Program-made: the position numbers and the translations under genes
Shown here: one piece after another, positions 27,289-35,553 of the stretch
Layout: every line of letters begins with the position of its first letter
Numbering within the stretch: position 1 is the first letter of the stretch
Source: Streptomyces tsukubensis
GTDB lineage: Bacteria > Actinomycetota > Actinomycetes > Streptomycetales > Streptomycetaceae
Direction: 5' to 3'
Assembly: GCF_003932715.1 (NCBI RefSeq)
Contig: NZ_CP020700.1
Coordinates: forward strand, 7,586,501 to 7,650,500
Length of the DNA stretch: 64,000 nucleotides
The notes under the pieces: model-generated
What the model was told of the DNA's origin: nothing
The model's database searches: none
The model's input: the letters and a program-made list of their open reading frames with translations, nothing else

Positions 27289-27657
27289 ATGTACCTCGTG
27301 ACCGCGCTGCTGATCCTCGTCGAGGCCGGGAGGTCGCAACGTACCCCCGGCCCCCGTGAACTGGCCGAGATCCTGCGGTCGCACCGGCACCCACGGGCCG
27401 CCGGTGACGCCACCGTTCCCGCGCATCTGCACACCGTCGCGGGCCCGGACCGGGTCCATGCCGCCCTCTTCATGGAGGCGGGCGACCCGGTCGACGCCGA
27501 AGGCGCCGCCTTCGGATTCCTCGCCGGAGCGCTCGCCTGCTGCCCGGAGACCGTCGGCTGGGCGCTGGCGGCCCTCGGGCGGGTGCAGCCGGCCGGTACC
27601 GAAGAACCGAGAAGTCAGGGAGTGACATGCCAGGGGAACGACCCACCGTGTCCGTGA
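27289..27657 (+). CDS. Small unrecognised protein at the head of the glycoconjugate operon
   Basis: A 122-aa frame with strong third-position GC. It begins with a short hydrophobic run (MYLVTALLILVEAG) and contains an HLHTVAGPDRVHAALFM stretch and an Ala/Gly-rich helix near residues 70-100. I do not recognise it. Its last 31 bases overlap the start of the first glycosyltransferase, implying coupling. The ribosome site is weak, so the start is uncertain. It might be a regulatory or accessory subunit of the downstream envelope pathway. Confidence 0.55.
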   Translation: MYLVTALLILVEAGRSQRTPGPRELAEILRSHRHPRAAGDATVPAHLHTVAGPDRVHAALFMEAGDPVDAEGAAFGFLAGALACCPETVGWALAALGRVQPAGTEEPRSQGVTCQGNDPPCP

Positions 27658-28691
27658 TCATCCCCACCTACAACGCCGCGAAGACCCTGGGCGCCGTCCT
27701 GGAGTCGGTGTACGCCCAGACCCTCGCCCCGCTGGACGTGGTGGTCGTGGACGACTGCAGTACCGACGACTCCCGGGAGATCGCGGGGCGGTTCCCCTGC
27801 ACCGTGGTGGCCTCTCCGGTCAACCGGGGGGTCTCGGCCGCACGGAACCTCGGCGCCCGCAACAGCGGGGGAGAGATCCTCTTCTATCTGGACTCGGACG
27901 TCGCGCTCGACCCCGACGCCCTCGCCAACGCCGTCGACCTGCTGCTCAGCGACCCCGGTACGGGCTGTGTCCACGGCATCTACGATGTCGAACCGCTCTT
28001 CGACGACGGCCCGGTGGAGCGCTACCGGGCGCTGCACGCGCACTTCTGGCGCCGGCGCAGCGTCGGTGTCGTCGGCACCGCGATCTTCGCCCTGGCGGCC
28101 ATCCCGCGCGCCGTCTTCGAGGACGTCGGGCCGTTCGACGAGAACCTGCGCGATTCGGAGGACGTCGAGTACAGCGACCGGCTCGGCGCCGCGTACCGCA
28201 TCCGGATGACCGAGACGGTGGTCGGGCGGCACGACGACGTGGACCGCCTGGGGCCGATGCTCTCCGAGCAGTTCCGCCGCTCCCAACTGCTGGTGCCGGT
28301 GGCCGCGGTGGAGCGCCGGGGCGGTGGCGGACTGAAGGCCAACCGGCCGGTGGGGGCGCTCGCCGCGGCCCTGGTGCCCGTGACGGCACCGCTCGGCCTG
28401 CTGGCCCCCTGGCTGCTGGCGGTGCCCGCGCTCTGTCTGCTCTGGTTCGCCCTGGCCGACCCGGGGCTGGCCCGGTTCGTCGCCCGGCGCCGGGGCGCGG
28501 GCTTCCTGGCGTGGTTCGTGCTGGCGCACTTCCTGGTGCATCTGGCCCTGGTGTCCGGTGCCCTGGTCGGGGCGGTGCGCTGGCTGGTCGACCCGGGCTT
28601 CGGGCCCTCGGTCCGCCGCCGCCGGGACCGGACTGCGGACGGGACGGCGGCCGGAGCGGCGGGCGCCCCACGGCGGTTGGCCGGTGAGTGA
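27627..28691 (+). CDS. Family 2 glycosyltransferase, membrane-anchored (first copy)
   Basis: A 354-aa GT-A glycosyltransferase. N-terminal SVIIPTYNAAKTL, VVVDDCSTDDS and a DSD motif (YLDSDVALDPDA) mark the sugar-nucleotide and metal site in residues 8-100. EDVEYSDRL near 180 supplies the acceptor acidic residue. The C-terminal 120 residues contain two or three membrane helices. The second GT2 in the operon (33278-34324) is a paralogue with the same layout. It probably adds a sugar to a lipid-linked acceptor at the inner membrane face. The stop overlaps the next start. Confidence 0.9.
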   Translation: MPGERPTVSVIIPTYNAAKTLGAVLESVYAQTLAPLDVVVVDDCSTDDSREIAGRFPCTVVASPVNRGVSAARNLGARNSGGEILFYLDSDVALDPDALANAVDLLLSDPGTGCVHGIYDVEPLFDDGPVERYRALHAHFWRRRSVGVVGTAIFALAAIPRAVFEDVGPFDENLRDSEDVEYSDRLGAAYRIRMTETVVGRHDDVDRLGPMLSEQFRRSQLLVPVAAVERRGGGGLKANRPVGALAAALVPVTAPLGLLAPWLLAVPALCLLWFALADPGLARFVARRRGAGFLAWFVLAHFLVHLALVSGALVGAVRWLVDPGFGPSVRRRRDRTADGTAAGAAGAPRRLAGE

Positions 28692-29730
28692 CCCCGTACC
28701 GCCGCGGCCCCGGACGAGCCCCGATCCGCCCGATCCGGCAGAACCGGCAGAGTCGGTAGCACCGGCGCCCGCCTCCCGACCGCTGCGGTCCCGGATCACC
28801 CGCCTGCTCGCCGCGCTCGTCCTCCTCGGCGCCGTGGCCCTGGCGGTCGGCGGCGCGCTGGACGGAGCCGGCGCGGAGATCTCCGCCGCGGCCCGGCGCC
28901 CCGGCGGAACCGTCCTGCTGCTCTCCGCCGTACTGGCCAACGCGGCCGGACTGGCCCTCTCGATGCTCTCCTGGCGGGTCCTGGTCACGGACGACGGCGG
29001 ACGGCTGCCGCTGCCCGTCGCCGCCCGGATCTTCTTCATCGGGTTCATCAGCAAGTTCGTCCCCGGCCGGATCTGGGGCGTGCTCGCCCATGTCCAGCTC
29101 GGCCGGGACGCGGGCGTGGCGCCCGAACGCATGCTGTCCGGTTTCGGGGTCGGCCTGGTCATCGGGATCGCCACCGGCGCCGCGGCCGGACTGCTGACGG
29201 CGCCCGCCGTCCTCGGCCCGTACACCTGGGCGTTCGCCCCTCTGGTGCTGCTGGCCGGGGCCGCATACGCCCGGCCCGGCTGGGTGAACCGGCTGGTGGC
29301 GGCGGTCCTGCGACTGGCCCGGCGGCCAGCCGTCGAACCGGGCTCGCCGCGGGCCGTACGCCGGTCGATCCTGCTCGCCCTGGCCTCCTGGGGCGTGTCG
29401 GGCCTGCACCTGTGGGCGCTCGTCGTCCTGTTCGGCGCACCCGCCGGACCCTCGCTGCCGGTCGCCGTCGGCGGCTTCGCGCTCGCCACCGTCGCGGGCA
29501 GTCTCGCCTTCGTCCTGCCCGACGGCATCGGCGCCCGGGAGCTGGTGCTGCTGGCCCCGCTGTCCGCCGTGATGCCGCTGTCCGCCGCGACCGCCGCGGT
29601 GATCGCGAGCCGACTGGTCTGCGTACTGAGCGAGGTCGCCACCACCGGCGCCGCCCTGCTCTGGGCCCGGCTCGCCCGCCCCGCTCCGGCCGCCCTGTCC
29701 CGTACCACCCTTCCGGAAGGGGTCCGATGA
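28684..29730 (+). CDS. LPG-synthase-TM / UPF0104-type integral membrane protein
   Basis: A 348-aa protein with about eight membrane helices after a proline-rich N-terminus. The segment FFIGFISKFVPGRIWGVLAHVQLG (around residues 115-138) is characteristic of the lysylphosphatidylglycerol-synthase TM family, also used as putative flippases in glycolipid and polysaccharide clusters. GTG at 28684 overlaps the GT2 stop by 8 bases. In this setting I infer a role in moving or tethering a prenyl-linked glycan, not lysyl-PG synthesis, because the cytosolic transferase domain is absent. Confidence 0.82.
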   Translation: MSDPVPPRPRTSPDPPDPAEPAESVAPAPASRPLRSRITRLLAALVLLGAVALAVGGALDGAGAEISAAARRPGGTVLLLSAVLANAAGLALSMLSWRVLVTDDGGRLPLPVAARIFFIGFISKFVPGRIWGVLAHVQLGRDAGVAPERMLSGFGVGLVIGIATGAAAGLLTAPAVLGPYTWAFAPLVLLAGAAYARPGWVNRLVAAVLRLARRPAVEPGSPRAVRRSILLALASWGVSGLHLWALVVLFGAPAGPSLPVAVGGFALATVAGSLAFVLPDGIGARELVLLAPLSAVMPLSAATAAVIASRLVCVLSEVATTGAALLWARLARPAPAALSRTTLPEGVR

Positions 29731-31172
29731 CCTCCGCACACCAGCTGCTCAGCCTCGACGAGGCAGAGGAACTGACCGTACGCCAGGTCCACGAGCTGTA
29801 CCGCTCGCACGTCAACCGCAGCCAGGTCGCCCTGATGACCTCCTTCGGCTTCGGCCGTGAACTCGTCGACCGCGCCGAAGGCGCCTGGATACACACCCGC
29901 GACGGCCGCCGCATCCTGGACTTCACCGGCGGCGTCGGCGTACTCAACCACGGCCACAACCATCCGCGGATCCTCGCCGCCCGCAAGCGCTTCCAGGAAC
30001 GGCAGCGCATGGAGGTCCACAAGACCTACTTCTCCCCGTACATCGCCGCACTGGGCCACAACCTGGCCCAACTGCTCCCGGACGATCTGGCGATGTCCTT
30101 CTTCCCCAACTCCGGCGCGGAGGCGGTGGAGGGCGCGGTGAAGCTCGCGTACAAATACCACTCCGGGCGCCGCAGCCGAATCCTCCACGCCGACATCAGC
30201 TTCCACGGGAAGCTCCTCGGCTCCGGCAGCCTCACCGGCAGCGCCCAGTCCTCGGCCTTCCGGTTCCCCGGCATCCCCGGGGTCTCCGCCTTCACCTACG
30301 GAGACCTGGACTCGGTGCGCGAGGCCGTCGGCCGCGCCCGGAACGCCAAGGGCGGCTGCGACGTCTACGCGATCCTCATCGAACCCTTCTCGGCCTCCAC
30401 CATGAACGAGTGCTCCGAGGAGTTCCTCCGCGGCCTGCGCGAGCTGTGCACCGCCGAGGACATCGTGCTGATCTTCGACGAGATCTACACCGGCTGGGGC
30501 AAGACCGGCAGCCTGTTCCACTTCATGCGCTACCCCGGCCTGGTGCCGGACGTCGTCACCACCTCCAAGGCCTTCGGCGGCGGCAAATCGTCCATCTCCG
30601 CCTTCGTCGCCCGCGAGCCCGTGTTCAAGAAGGCGTACGACAACCTCGGCGACGCCATGCTCCAGTCCACCAGCACCACCTACTACGGCTTCGGCGAGGA
30701 GACCGCCACCGCCGTCGAGGCCGTCAACATCGTCGTCGAGGACGACTATCCGGCCCGCGCCCGCGCCATCGAACGGGTCCTCGTCCCGGGCCTGGAGCGG
30801 CTGCGCAAGCAGTACCCCGACATCATCGCCGACGTCCGCGGCGCCGGAGCGCTGCACGGAGTGTTCCTCGACGGCGGTCCCCGCATCCTCGACCTCGCGG
30901 CCAGGCTCGCCCCCGGCGGCCTCGCCCGCGACCCCCTGCTCCGCACCAAACTCATCACCTGCGCGGTGATCAACGCCATGTACCAGGAGCACGACGTGTT
31001 CCTCTACTACACGCTCAACGGCCGCAGCCCGCTGGTCGTCGCGCCGCCGCTGGTCGCGGGACCCGCCGAGGTGGAGATCTTCCTCGACGCCTTCGAGAAG
31101 ACCCTCGCCAAGGGACTCACCCGGCTGCTCACGGCCTTCGTCAAGGACAAGGCGGTGTCCCGATGGGCCTGA
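29727..31172 (+). CDS. Class III PLP-dependent aminotransferase
   Basis: A 481-aa fold-type I aminotransferase. It shows GVLNHGHNHP (substrate loop), FFPNSGAEAVEGAVKLA (phosphate site), LIFDEIYTGWGKTG (PLP-binding Asp) and TTSKAFGGGKSS, where Lys carries PLP. Class III enzymes usually transaminate amino acids, semialdehydes or amines, not nucleotide sugars. It may therefore supply an amine or amino-acid-like decoration for the glycoconjugate. It is coupled to both neighbours by short overlaps. Confidence 0.88.
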   Translation: MTSAHQLLSLDEAEELTVRQVHELYRSHVNRSQVALMTSFGFGRELVDRAEGAWIHTRDGRRILDFTGGVGVLNHGHNHPRILAARKRFQERQRMEVHKTYFSPYIAALGHNLAQLLPDDLAMSFFPNSGAEAVEGAVKLAYKYHSGRRSRILHADISFHGKLLGSGSLTGSAQSSAFRFPGIPGVSAFTYGDLDSVREAVGRARNAKGGCDVYAILIEPFSASTMNECSEEFLRGLRELCTAEDIVLIFDEIYTGWGKTGSLFHFMRYPGLVPDVVTTSKAFGGGKSSISAFVAREPVFKKAYDNLGDAMLQSTSTTYYGFGEETATAVEAVNIVVEDDYPARARAIERVLVPGLERLRKQYPDIIADVRGAGALHGVFLDGGPRILDLAARLAPGGLARDPLLRTKLITCAVINAMYQEHDVFLYYTLNGRSPLVVAPPLVAGPAEVEIFLDAFEKTLAKGLTRLLTAFVKDKAVSRWA

Positions 31173-32206
31173 GGATCGCCGTCACCGGAGCCGCGGGCAT
31201 GCTCGGCTCCCATCTGGTCGCCCGGCTGGCCGCCGACGGACACGATGTCACCGGGCTCGACCTGCGCCCCGCCGAGCACACCCCGCAGGGCGTCCGGCAC
31301 CTGATCGCCGATATCCGCGACGGTACGGCGCTGAGCCGCGCGTTCACCGGCGCCGACGCCCTCGTGCACTGCGCCGCGGCGCTCCCCAGCTACCCCGTCG
31401 ACCAGATCCGCTCCATCACCGTGGACGGCACCCGCAGCGTCCTCACCGCCGCCGAACGGGCCCGCATCCCGCGCGTGGTCCACATATCCTCCACCGCCGT
31501 CTACGGGCTGCCCAAACGCGTCCCCACACCGGAGGAGCACCCGCGCGAACCCGTCGACCCGTACAGCAGCGCCAAGGCGGAGGCCGAAACGGTCTGCGAG
31601 GAGTTCCGCGCCCGCGGCATGTGCCTGCCGGTGCTGCGCCCCAAGACCTTCGTCGGCCCCGGCCGGATGGGCCTGTTCTCGATGCTCTTCGAATGGGCCG
31701 ACGAACGGCGGAACTTCCCGGTGCTCGGGCGCGGCGACGTCCGCATCCAGATGTTCGGCATGGCCGATCTGGTGGACGCGGTCGTCCTCGCCCTGGAAGC
31801 GCCGCCGGAAACAGCGAACGACGTCTACAACGTGGGCGCCGCCGAATTCGGCACCATCCGCGAGGACTTCCAGGCCGTCCTGGACGCCGCGGGCCACGGC
31901 AAACGCGTCGTCTCGCTGCCCGCGGGCCCCGCCCTCGCCGTACTGCGGGGCCTGGAGCGCAGCAGACTCTCCCCGGTCTACGGACGGCTGCTGTACAAAC
32001 TGCTCGACGACAGCTACGTCGACATCAGCCGCGCCCGCGAACGGCTCGGCTTCCGGCCGCAGCAGTCCAACCGCGACGCCATCCTGCGGACGTACGAGTG
32101 GTGGCGCACCCTGCCCGCCGCCCGCTCCGCCACCGGCGCCGGCGGCCGGACCAGCCGCGACCCCTGGAAACAGGGAGCGCTCGGGCTGGCCAAGGTCTTC
32201 TTCTGA
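31163..32206 (+). CDS. NAD-dependent epimerase/dehydratase (extended SDR)
   Basis: A 347-aa extended SDR. The Rossmann motif is GAAGMLGSHL (residues 10-19), with catalytic Thr/Ser in HISSTAVYG and the YSSAK active-site YxxxK-type motif. LRPKTFVGPGRMG follows in the substrate domain. It resembles nucleotide-sugar 4-epimerases, but because a UbiA-type prenyl-phosphate enzyme follows, it could instead oxidise or reduce a lipid-linked sugar. It overlaps the aminotransferase end by 10 bases. Confidence 0.85.
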   Translation: MGLRIAVTGAAGMLGSHLVARLAADGHDVTGLDLRPAEHTPQGVRHLIADIRDGTALSRAFTGADALVHCAAALPSYPVDQIRSITVDGTRSVLTAAERARIPRVVHISSTAVYGLPKRVPTPEEHPREPVDPYSSAKAEAETVCEEFRARGMCLPVLRPKTFVGPGRMGLFSMLFEWADERRNFPVLGRGDVRIQMFGMADLVDAVVLALEAPPETANDVYNVGAAEFGTIREDFQAVLDAAGHGKRVVSLPAGPALAVLRGLERSRLSPVYGRLLYKLLDDSYVDISRARERLGFRPQQSNRDAILRTYEWWRTLPAARSATGAGGRTSRDPWKQGALGLAKVFF

Positions 32207-32224
32207 CCCCCCTGGAGCCCAGCA

Positions 32225-33214
32225 GTGGAGAACCGTTCCGTGGACATCCCGAAGTTCTCCGCCGCGCCCGTGCGCGTGGCGGCCCCACCCGCCTTCGTCA
32301 CCCCTCCCGCAGCACCGGCCCCCGCCGCAGACCCCCGCCGCCGGCCCGTGGCGGACCTGCTGGCCCTGATCCGTCCCGGCCAGTGGGTGAAGAACCTGGC
32401 CGTCGTCCCGCTCGCCCTCCTCGACACCCGCCACTGGACACCGTCCGGTGCCGGGCGGATCCTCTGGGCCCTGGCCGTCTTCACCCTCGCCTCCGCGATC
32501 GTCTACGTCGTCAACGACCTCGCCGACCGCGAACGCGACCGGCTGCACCCCGTCAAACGCCACCGCCCGCTCGCGGCCGGCCGGATCGGCACCGGAGGAG
32601 CCCTCGCCCTGGCCGCCGTACTCGCCGGAGTGCTGACCGGAGCCGTACTGGTGCGCCCGTTCGCCGAATGGTGGCCGGTCACCGTCTATCTGCTGATCAG
32701 CCTCGGCTACAGCCGGGGACTCAAACACGTACCCCTGCTCGACGCGTTCATCGTCGCCTCCGGCTTCGTCCTGCGCCTCGCCCTCGGCTGCGCCGCCGTG
32801 GGCCGGCCGGTGCCCTACTGGCTCGCCGTCTGCGTCTTCTCGTTCTGCCTGCTGCTCTCCCTGGGCAAACGGCGGCACGAACTCACCGCCGCCGAACTCG
32901 GCCACCGCCCCGCGCTGAGCGGCTACACCATCGCCTTCGCCGACCATCTGATCGGCCTGATCGCCGGGCTGACCGCCGTCTCCTACCTCCTCTTCCTCCA
33001 CGAGGAACCGGTGTTCACCGGTGCCGCCGACACCCCCGCGCTGCTCTCCGCGCTCTGCGCACTCTTCGGACTGGCCCGCTACCTCCAGGTACTGCTGGTC
33101 GAAGAGGGCGGCGGCAACCCCGTCCGCGTCCTGGTGCGGGACCGCATCACCCTCCTCAACTCCGCGCTGTGGGCCGCTCTCATCGGCACCGCGCTGGCCC
33201 TGGGACGCGCCTGA
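32225..33214 (+). CDS. UbiA-family prenyl-phosphate phosphoribosyltransferase-like protein
   Basis: A 329-aa intramembrane prenyltransferase-fold protein with about nine helices. The first Asp-rich motif reads NDLADRERDRLHPVKRHRPLAAG, the form seen in decaprenyl-phosphate 5-phosphoribosyltransferases (mycobacterial DPPR synthase, Rv3806c type) and not in quinone UbiA. The second acidic region is around LLDAFIVASGFVLRL. It would attach phosphoribose from PRPP to a polyprenyl phosphate at the membrane, creating a lipid-linked pentose. Start GTG 32225, alternative GTG 32240. Confidence 0.85.
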   Translation: MENRSVDIPKFSAAPVRVAAPPAFVTPPAAPAPAADPRRRPVADLLALIRPGQWVKNLAVVPLALLDTRHWTPSGAGRILWALAVFTLASAIVYVVNDLADRERDRLHPVKRHRPLAAGRIGTGGALALAAVLAGVLTGAVLVRPFAEWWPVTVYLLISLGYSRGLKHVPLLDAFIVASGFVLRLALGCAAVGRPVPYWLAVCVFSFCLLLSLGKRRHELTAAELGHRPALSGYTIAFADHLIGLIAGLTAVSYLLFLHEEPVFTGAADTPALLSALCALFGLARYLQVLLVEEGGGNPVRVLVRDRITLLNSALWAALIGTALALGRA

Positions 33215-33277
33215 CCGCCCGCCGCCCCGCCGTACGCACCGCGCCCCTGCCCGACCGCCCGAAAGGCACGGCCCGAT

Positions 33278-34324
33278 ATGACCCGCCCCACCGGAACACC
33301 CCTGGCCTCGGTCGTCATCCCGAACTACAACTACGGCCGCGCCCTGGAGCACTGTCTGCGCGCCGCCCTGGCCCAGACCTACCGGCCGCTGGAGATCCTG
33401 CTCGTGGACGACTGCAGTACCGACGACTCGGTGGCCGTCGCGCAGTCCCTGGGCGTACGGGTCGTCAGCACCGGCGTCAACAGCGGAGTCGCCGTCACCA
33501 GGAACACCGGCGCCGCCCACGCCCGCGGCGAGATCGTCGTCTTCGTCGACTCCGACGTGGCCATGGAACCCGACGCCGTCGCCAACGCGGTCGCCATGCT
33601 CCGGGAGAACCCCCGCATCGGGGCGGTCTGCGGTACGTACGACGCCGAACCACTGATCCGCGACAGCCTCATCGAGGAGTACCGCTGTCTGCACCAGTAC
33701 TACTGGCTGGCCGAGCACGAAGGGCGGATCGGGACCCTCCACACCGCCATCTGCGCAATGCCCGCCGAGGTCTTCGCCGAGATCGGCCCGTTCAACCCGA
33801 GACTGCGCCACACCGAGGACGGCGACTACGCCGCCCGGATCTGCCGCAGCTACGAGGTGCACAGCTCCACCACCGTACGGGGACGCCACGACCACGACGA
33901 CACCTGGCGGGTGGTGCTGCGCAAGGTCTTCCACCGCACCCGGCTGCACATTCCGCTGTACGTCCGCCGACGCGATCTCCCCGGCGGAATCGCCACCGGC
34001 CCCCGCGCCGGAGCCAGCGTCGCCGCCCTGCTGGCCCCGGTCACCCTGCCCGCCGGACTGTTCGGCGCCCTCTGGCTGCTCCTGCCGGCCGGCCTGGCCC
34101 TCGGCTCACTGCTCGCCGACCGCCGTCTGTACGCCTTCGTCCTGGGACGCCGGGGGTACGGGTTCACCGCCTACTTCGCCCTGGCGCACTTCGTCGTCAA
34201 CGCCGTTATCGCCCTGGGCGCCGGAGTCGGCGTACTCCAGTGGCTCACCTCCCGGCGCTTCCGGAGGCTGTACGACCCGCCGGTGCCGAGCGCCGGCGGA
34301 CGGACGGCAGGAGCGACGGCGTGA
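33278..34324 (+). CDS. Family 2 glycosyltransferase, membrane-anchored (second copy)
   Basis: A 348-aa paralogue of the GT2 at 27627-28691. It has SVVIPNYNYGRAL, LLVDDCSTDDS, FVDSDVAMEPDA, HTEDGDYAARI and the same C-terminal membrane helices. A 27-base run coding the DDCSTDDS region is identical in the two genes (27746-27772 and 33403-33429). The two enzymes may add successive sugars to one acceptor. It overlaps the downstream EEP gene (GTGA). Confidence 0.9.
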   Translation: MTRPTGTPLASVVIPNYNYGRALEHCLRAALAQTYRPLEILLVDDCSTDDSVAVAQSLGVRVVSTGVNSGVAVTRNTGAAHARGEIVVFVDSDVAMEPDAVANAVAMLRENPRIGAVCGTYDAEPLIRDSLIEEYRCLHQYYWLAEHEGRIGTLHTAICAMPAEVFAEIGPFNPRLRHTEDGDYAARICRSYEVHSSTTVRGRHDHDDTWRVVLRKVFHRTRLHIPLYVRRRDLPGGIATGPRAGASVAALLAPVTLPAGLFGALWLLLPAGLALGSLLADRRLYAFVLGRRGYGFTAYFALAHFVVNAVIALGAGVGVLQWLTSRRFRRLYDPPVPSAGGRTAGATA

Positions 34325-35553
34325 GCACCCCCATCGGAGTGGACCGGCAGCCGCCCGAACCCGGCCCCGCACCGGCACCCGACCCGCACCCTGCTCCCGA
34401 CCCCGGACCCGCCGCCGGGCCGTCCGCCGGGCCGTCCCGCCGGGCCCGCGCGGCCCGGGCCGCAGGAACCCTGCTGTTCGTCCTCGCCGCCCTGTGGGCG
34501 CTGAACACCGTACTCCGTACCGCCTTCAGCGGCCGCTGGTGGCTCTGGAACGGCATCGACCTCGCACCCCCGCTCGCCTATCTGGCCCTGCCCCTCGCCC
34601 TGCTGATCCCCGCGGCCCTGCTCCGCAGACTGCGCCGCTCCACCCTGCTCCTGTCCGCCCTCGCCCTGCTGCTGGGCGCCGGACAGGCGGGCCTCCACCC
34701 CGGCGCCCTGCTGCGCGACCCGGGACCGGTACCCGCCGACGCGCTGCGCGTGGTCACCTGGAACACCTTCTTCTGGCACCAGGACAGCGACCCCGAACGC
34801 TTCTACACCTATCTGCGCCGGTACGACGCCGACGTCTATCTGCTCCAGGAGTACCAGAACGCCCGCGGGGACCGGCCCGTCCCGATCGACGACCTCGCCC
34901 GGATCAGGGCCGCCTTCCCCGGCTACCGCATCGCCACCGAGGGAGGGTTCCTCACCCTCTCCCGCCACCCCGTCACCCTGACCCGCGCCCTGCGCCCGGC
35001 CGGACTGCCCGCCCCCGCCACCGACTGGCCCGACTACTGGGACGTCCGGGTACTGCGTACCGACATCCGCGTCGCCGGGCGCACCCTGTCGCTCTACAAC
35101 ACCCATCTGCCCGATCTGCTCAACGTCGACCGCAACCCGCTGACCCCGTCCTACTACCACGAGGTCGGCTCGCACGCCCATCGCCGCCTGCTCCATCTGC
35201 GCGCCCTGCGCGCCGATCTGGACGCCAACGACCACCCGGTCGTCCTCGGCGGCGACCTCAACGTCCTGCCGGGCAGCGAGGACCTGCGCTGGTTCCGGGG
35301 CCTGCGCGATACCGCGGATTCCGGTACGGACCTCTACCCCGCGACCTTCCCCGCCGGGCCCGCCGCGCTGTGGCGGCTCGACTGGACCTTCGCCTCCCCG
35401 GACATCGACGTCCACCGCCAGTCGCTGGAGAACCCGCCCGCGGGGCTCTCCACCCACCGTCTGATCCAGCTCCGCCTCTCCCTGCCGGAACAGCCGCCCG
35501 CCGGGCCGGACGGCGACCGCCCGGCAGCGGATGACCCGAAGGTGCAGCCATGA
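34321..35553 (+). CDS. Membrane-anchored endonuclease/exonuclease/phosphatase (EEP) family hydrolase
   Basis: A 410-aa protein with a proline-rich N-terminus and three membrane helices (about residues 45-140). An EEP domain follows: VVTWNTFFW, LLQEYQN (metal Glu), VVLGGDLNVLPGS (GDxN) and THRL, where the usual SDH end motif reads STH. The EEP fold hydrolyses phosphodiesters and phosphomonoesters, and anchored outside the membrane it could act on a lipid-phosphate or phosphosugar. Beside a DPPR-synthase-like protein, a phosphatase acting on the prenyl-linked phosphoribose is conceivable but unproven. Confidence 0.8.
   Translation: MSTPIGVDRQPPEPGPAPAPDPHPAPDPGPAAGPSAGPSRRARAARAAGTLLFVLAALWALNTVLRTAFSGRWWLWNGIDLAPPLAYLALPLALLIPAALLRRLRRSTLLLSALALLLGAGQAGLHPGALLRDPGPVPADALRVVTWNTFFWHQDSDPERFYTYLRRYDADVYLLQEYQNARGDRPVPIDDLARIRAAFPGYRIATEGGFLTLSRHPVTLTRALRPAGLPAPATDWPDYWDVRVLRTDIRVAGRTLSLYNTHLPDLLNVDRNPLTPSYYHEVGSHAHRRLLHLRALRADLDANDHPVVLGGDLNVLPGSEDLRWFRGLRDTADSGTDLYPATFPAGPAALWRLDWTFASPDIDVHRQSLENPPAGLSTHRLIQLRLSLPEQPPAGPDGDRPAADDPKVQP

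Noticed and set aside
27615..30992. 1125-codon open frame on the minus strand
   Set aside because: It is antisense to the glycosyltransferase, LPG-TM and aminotransferase genes and results from GC-rich third positions; composition is Gly/Arg/Pro-rich without domain motifs.
31007..33949. 980-codon minus-strand frame
   Set aside because: Mirror of the SDR, UbiA and GT2 coding sequences; no recognisable domains.
31621..35553. 1310-codon plus-strand frame taken as one long protein
   Set aside because: Only the part from GTG 34321 (EEP hydrolase) is real; the rest is an out-of-frame reading of the SDR, UbiA and GT2 genes.
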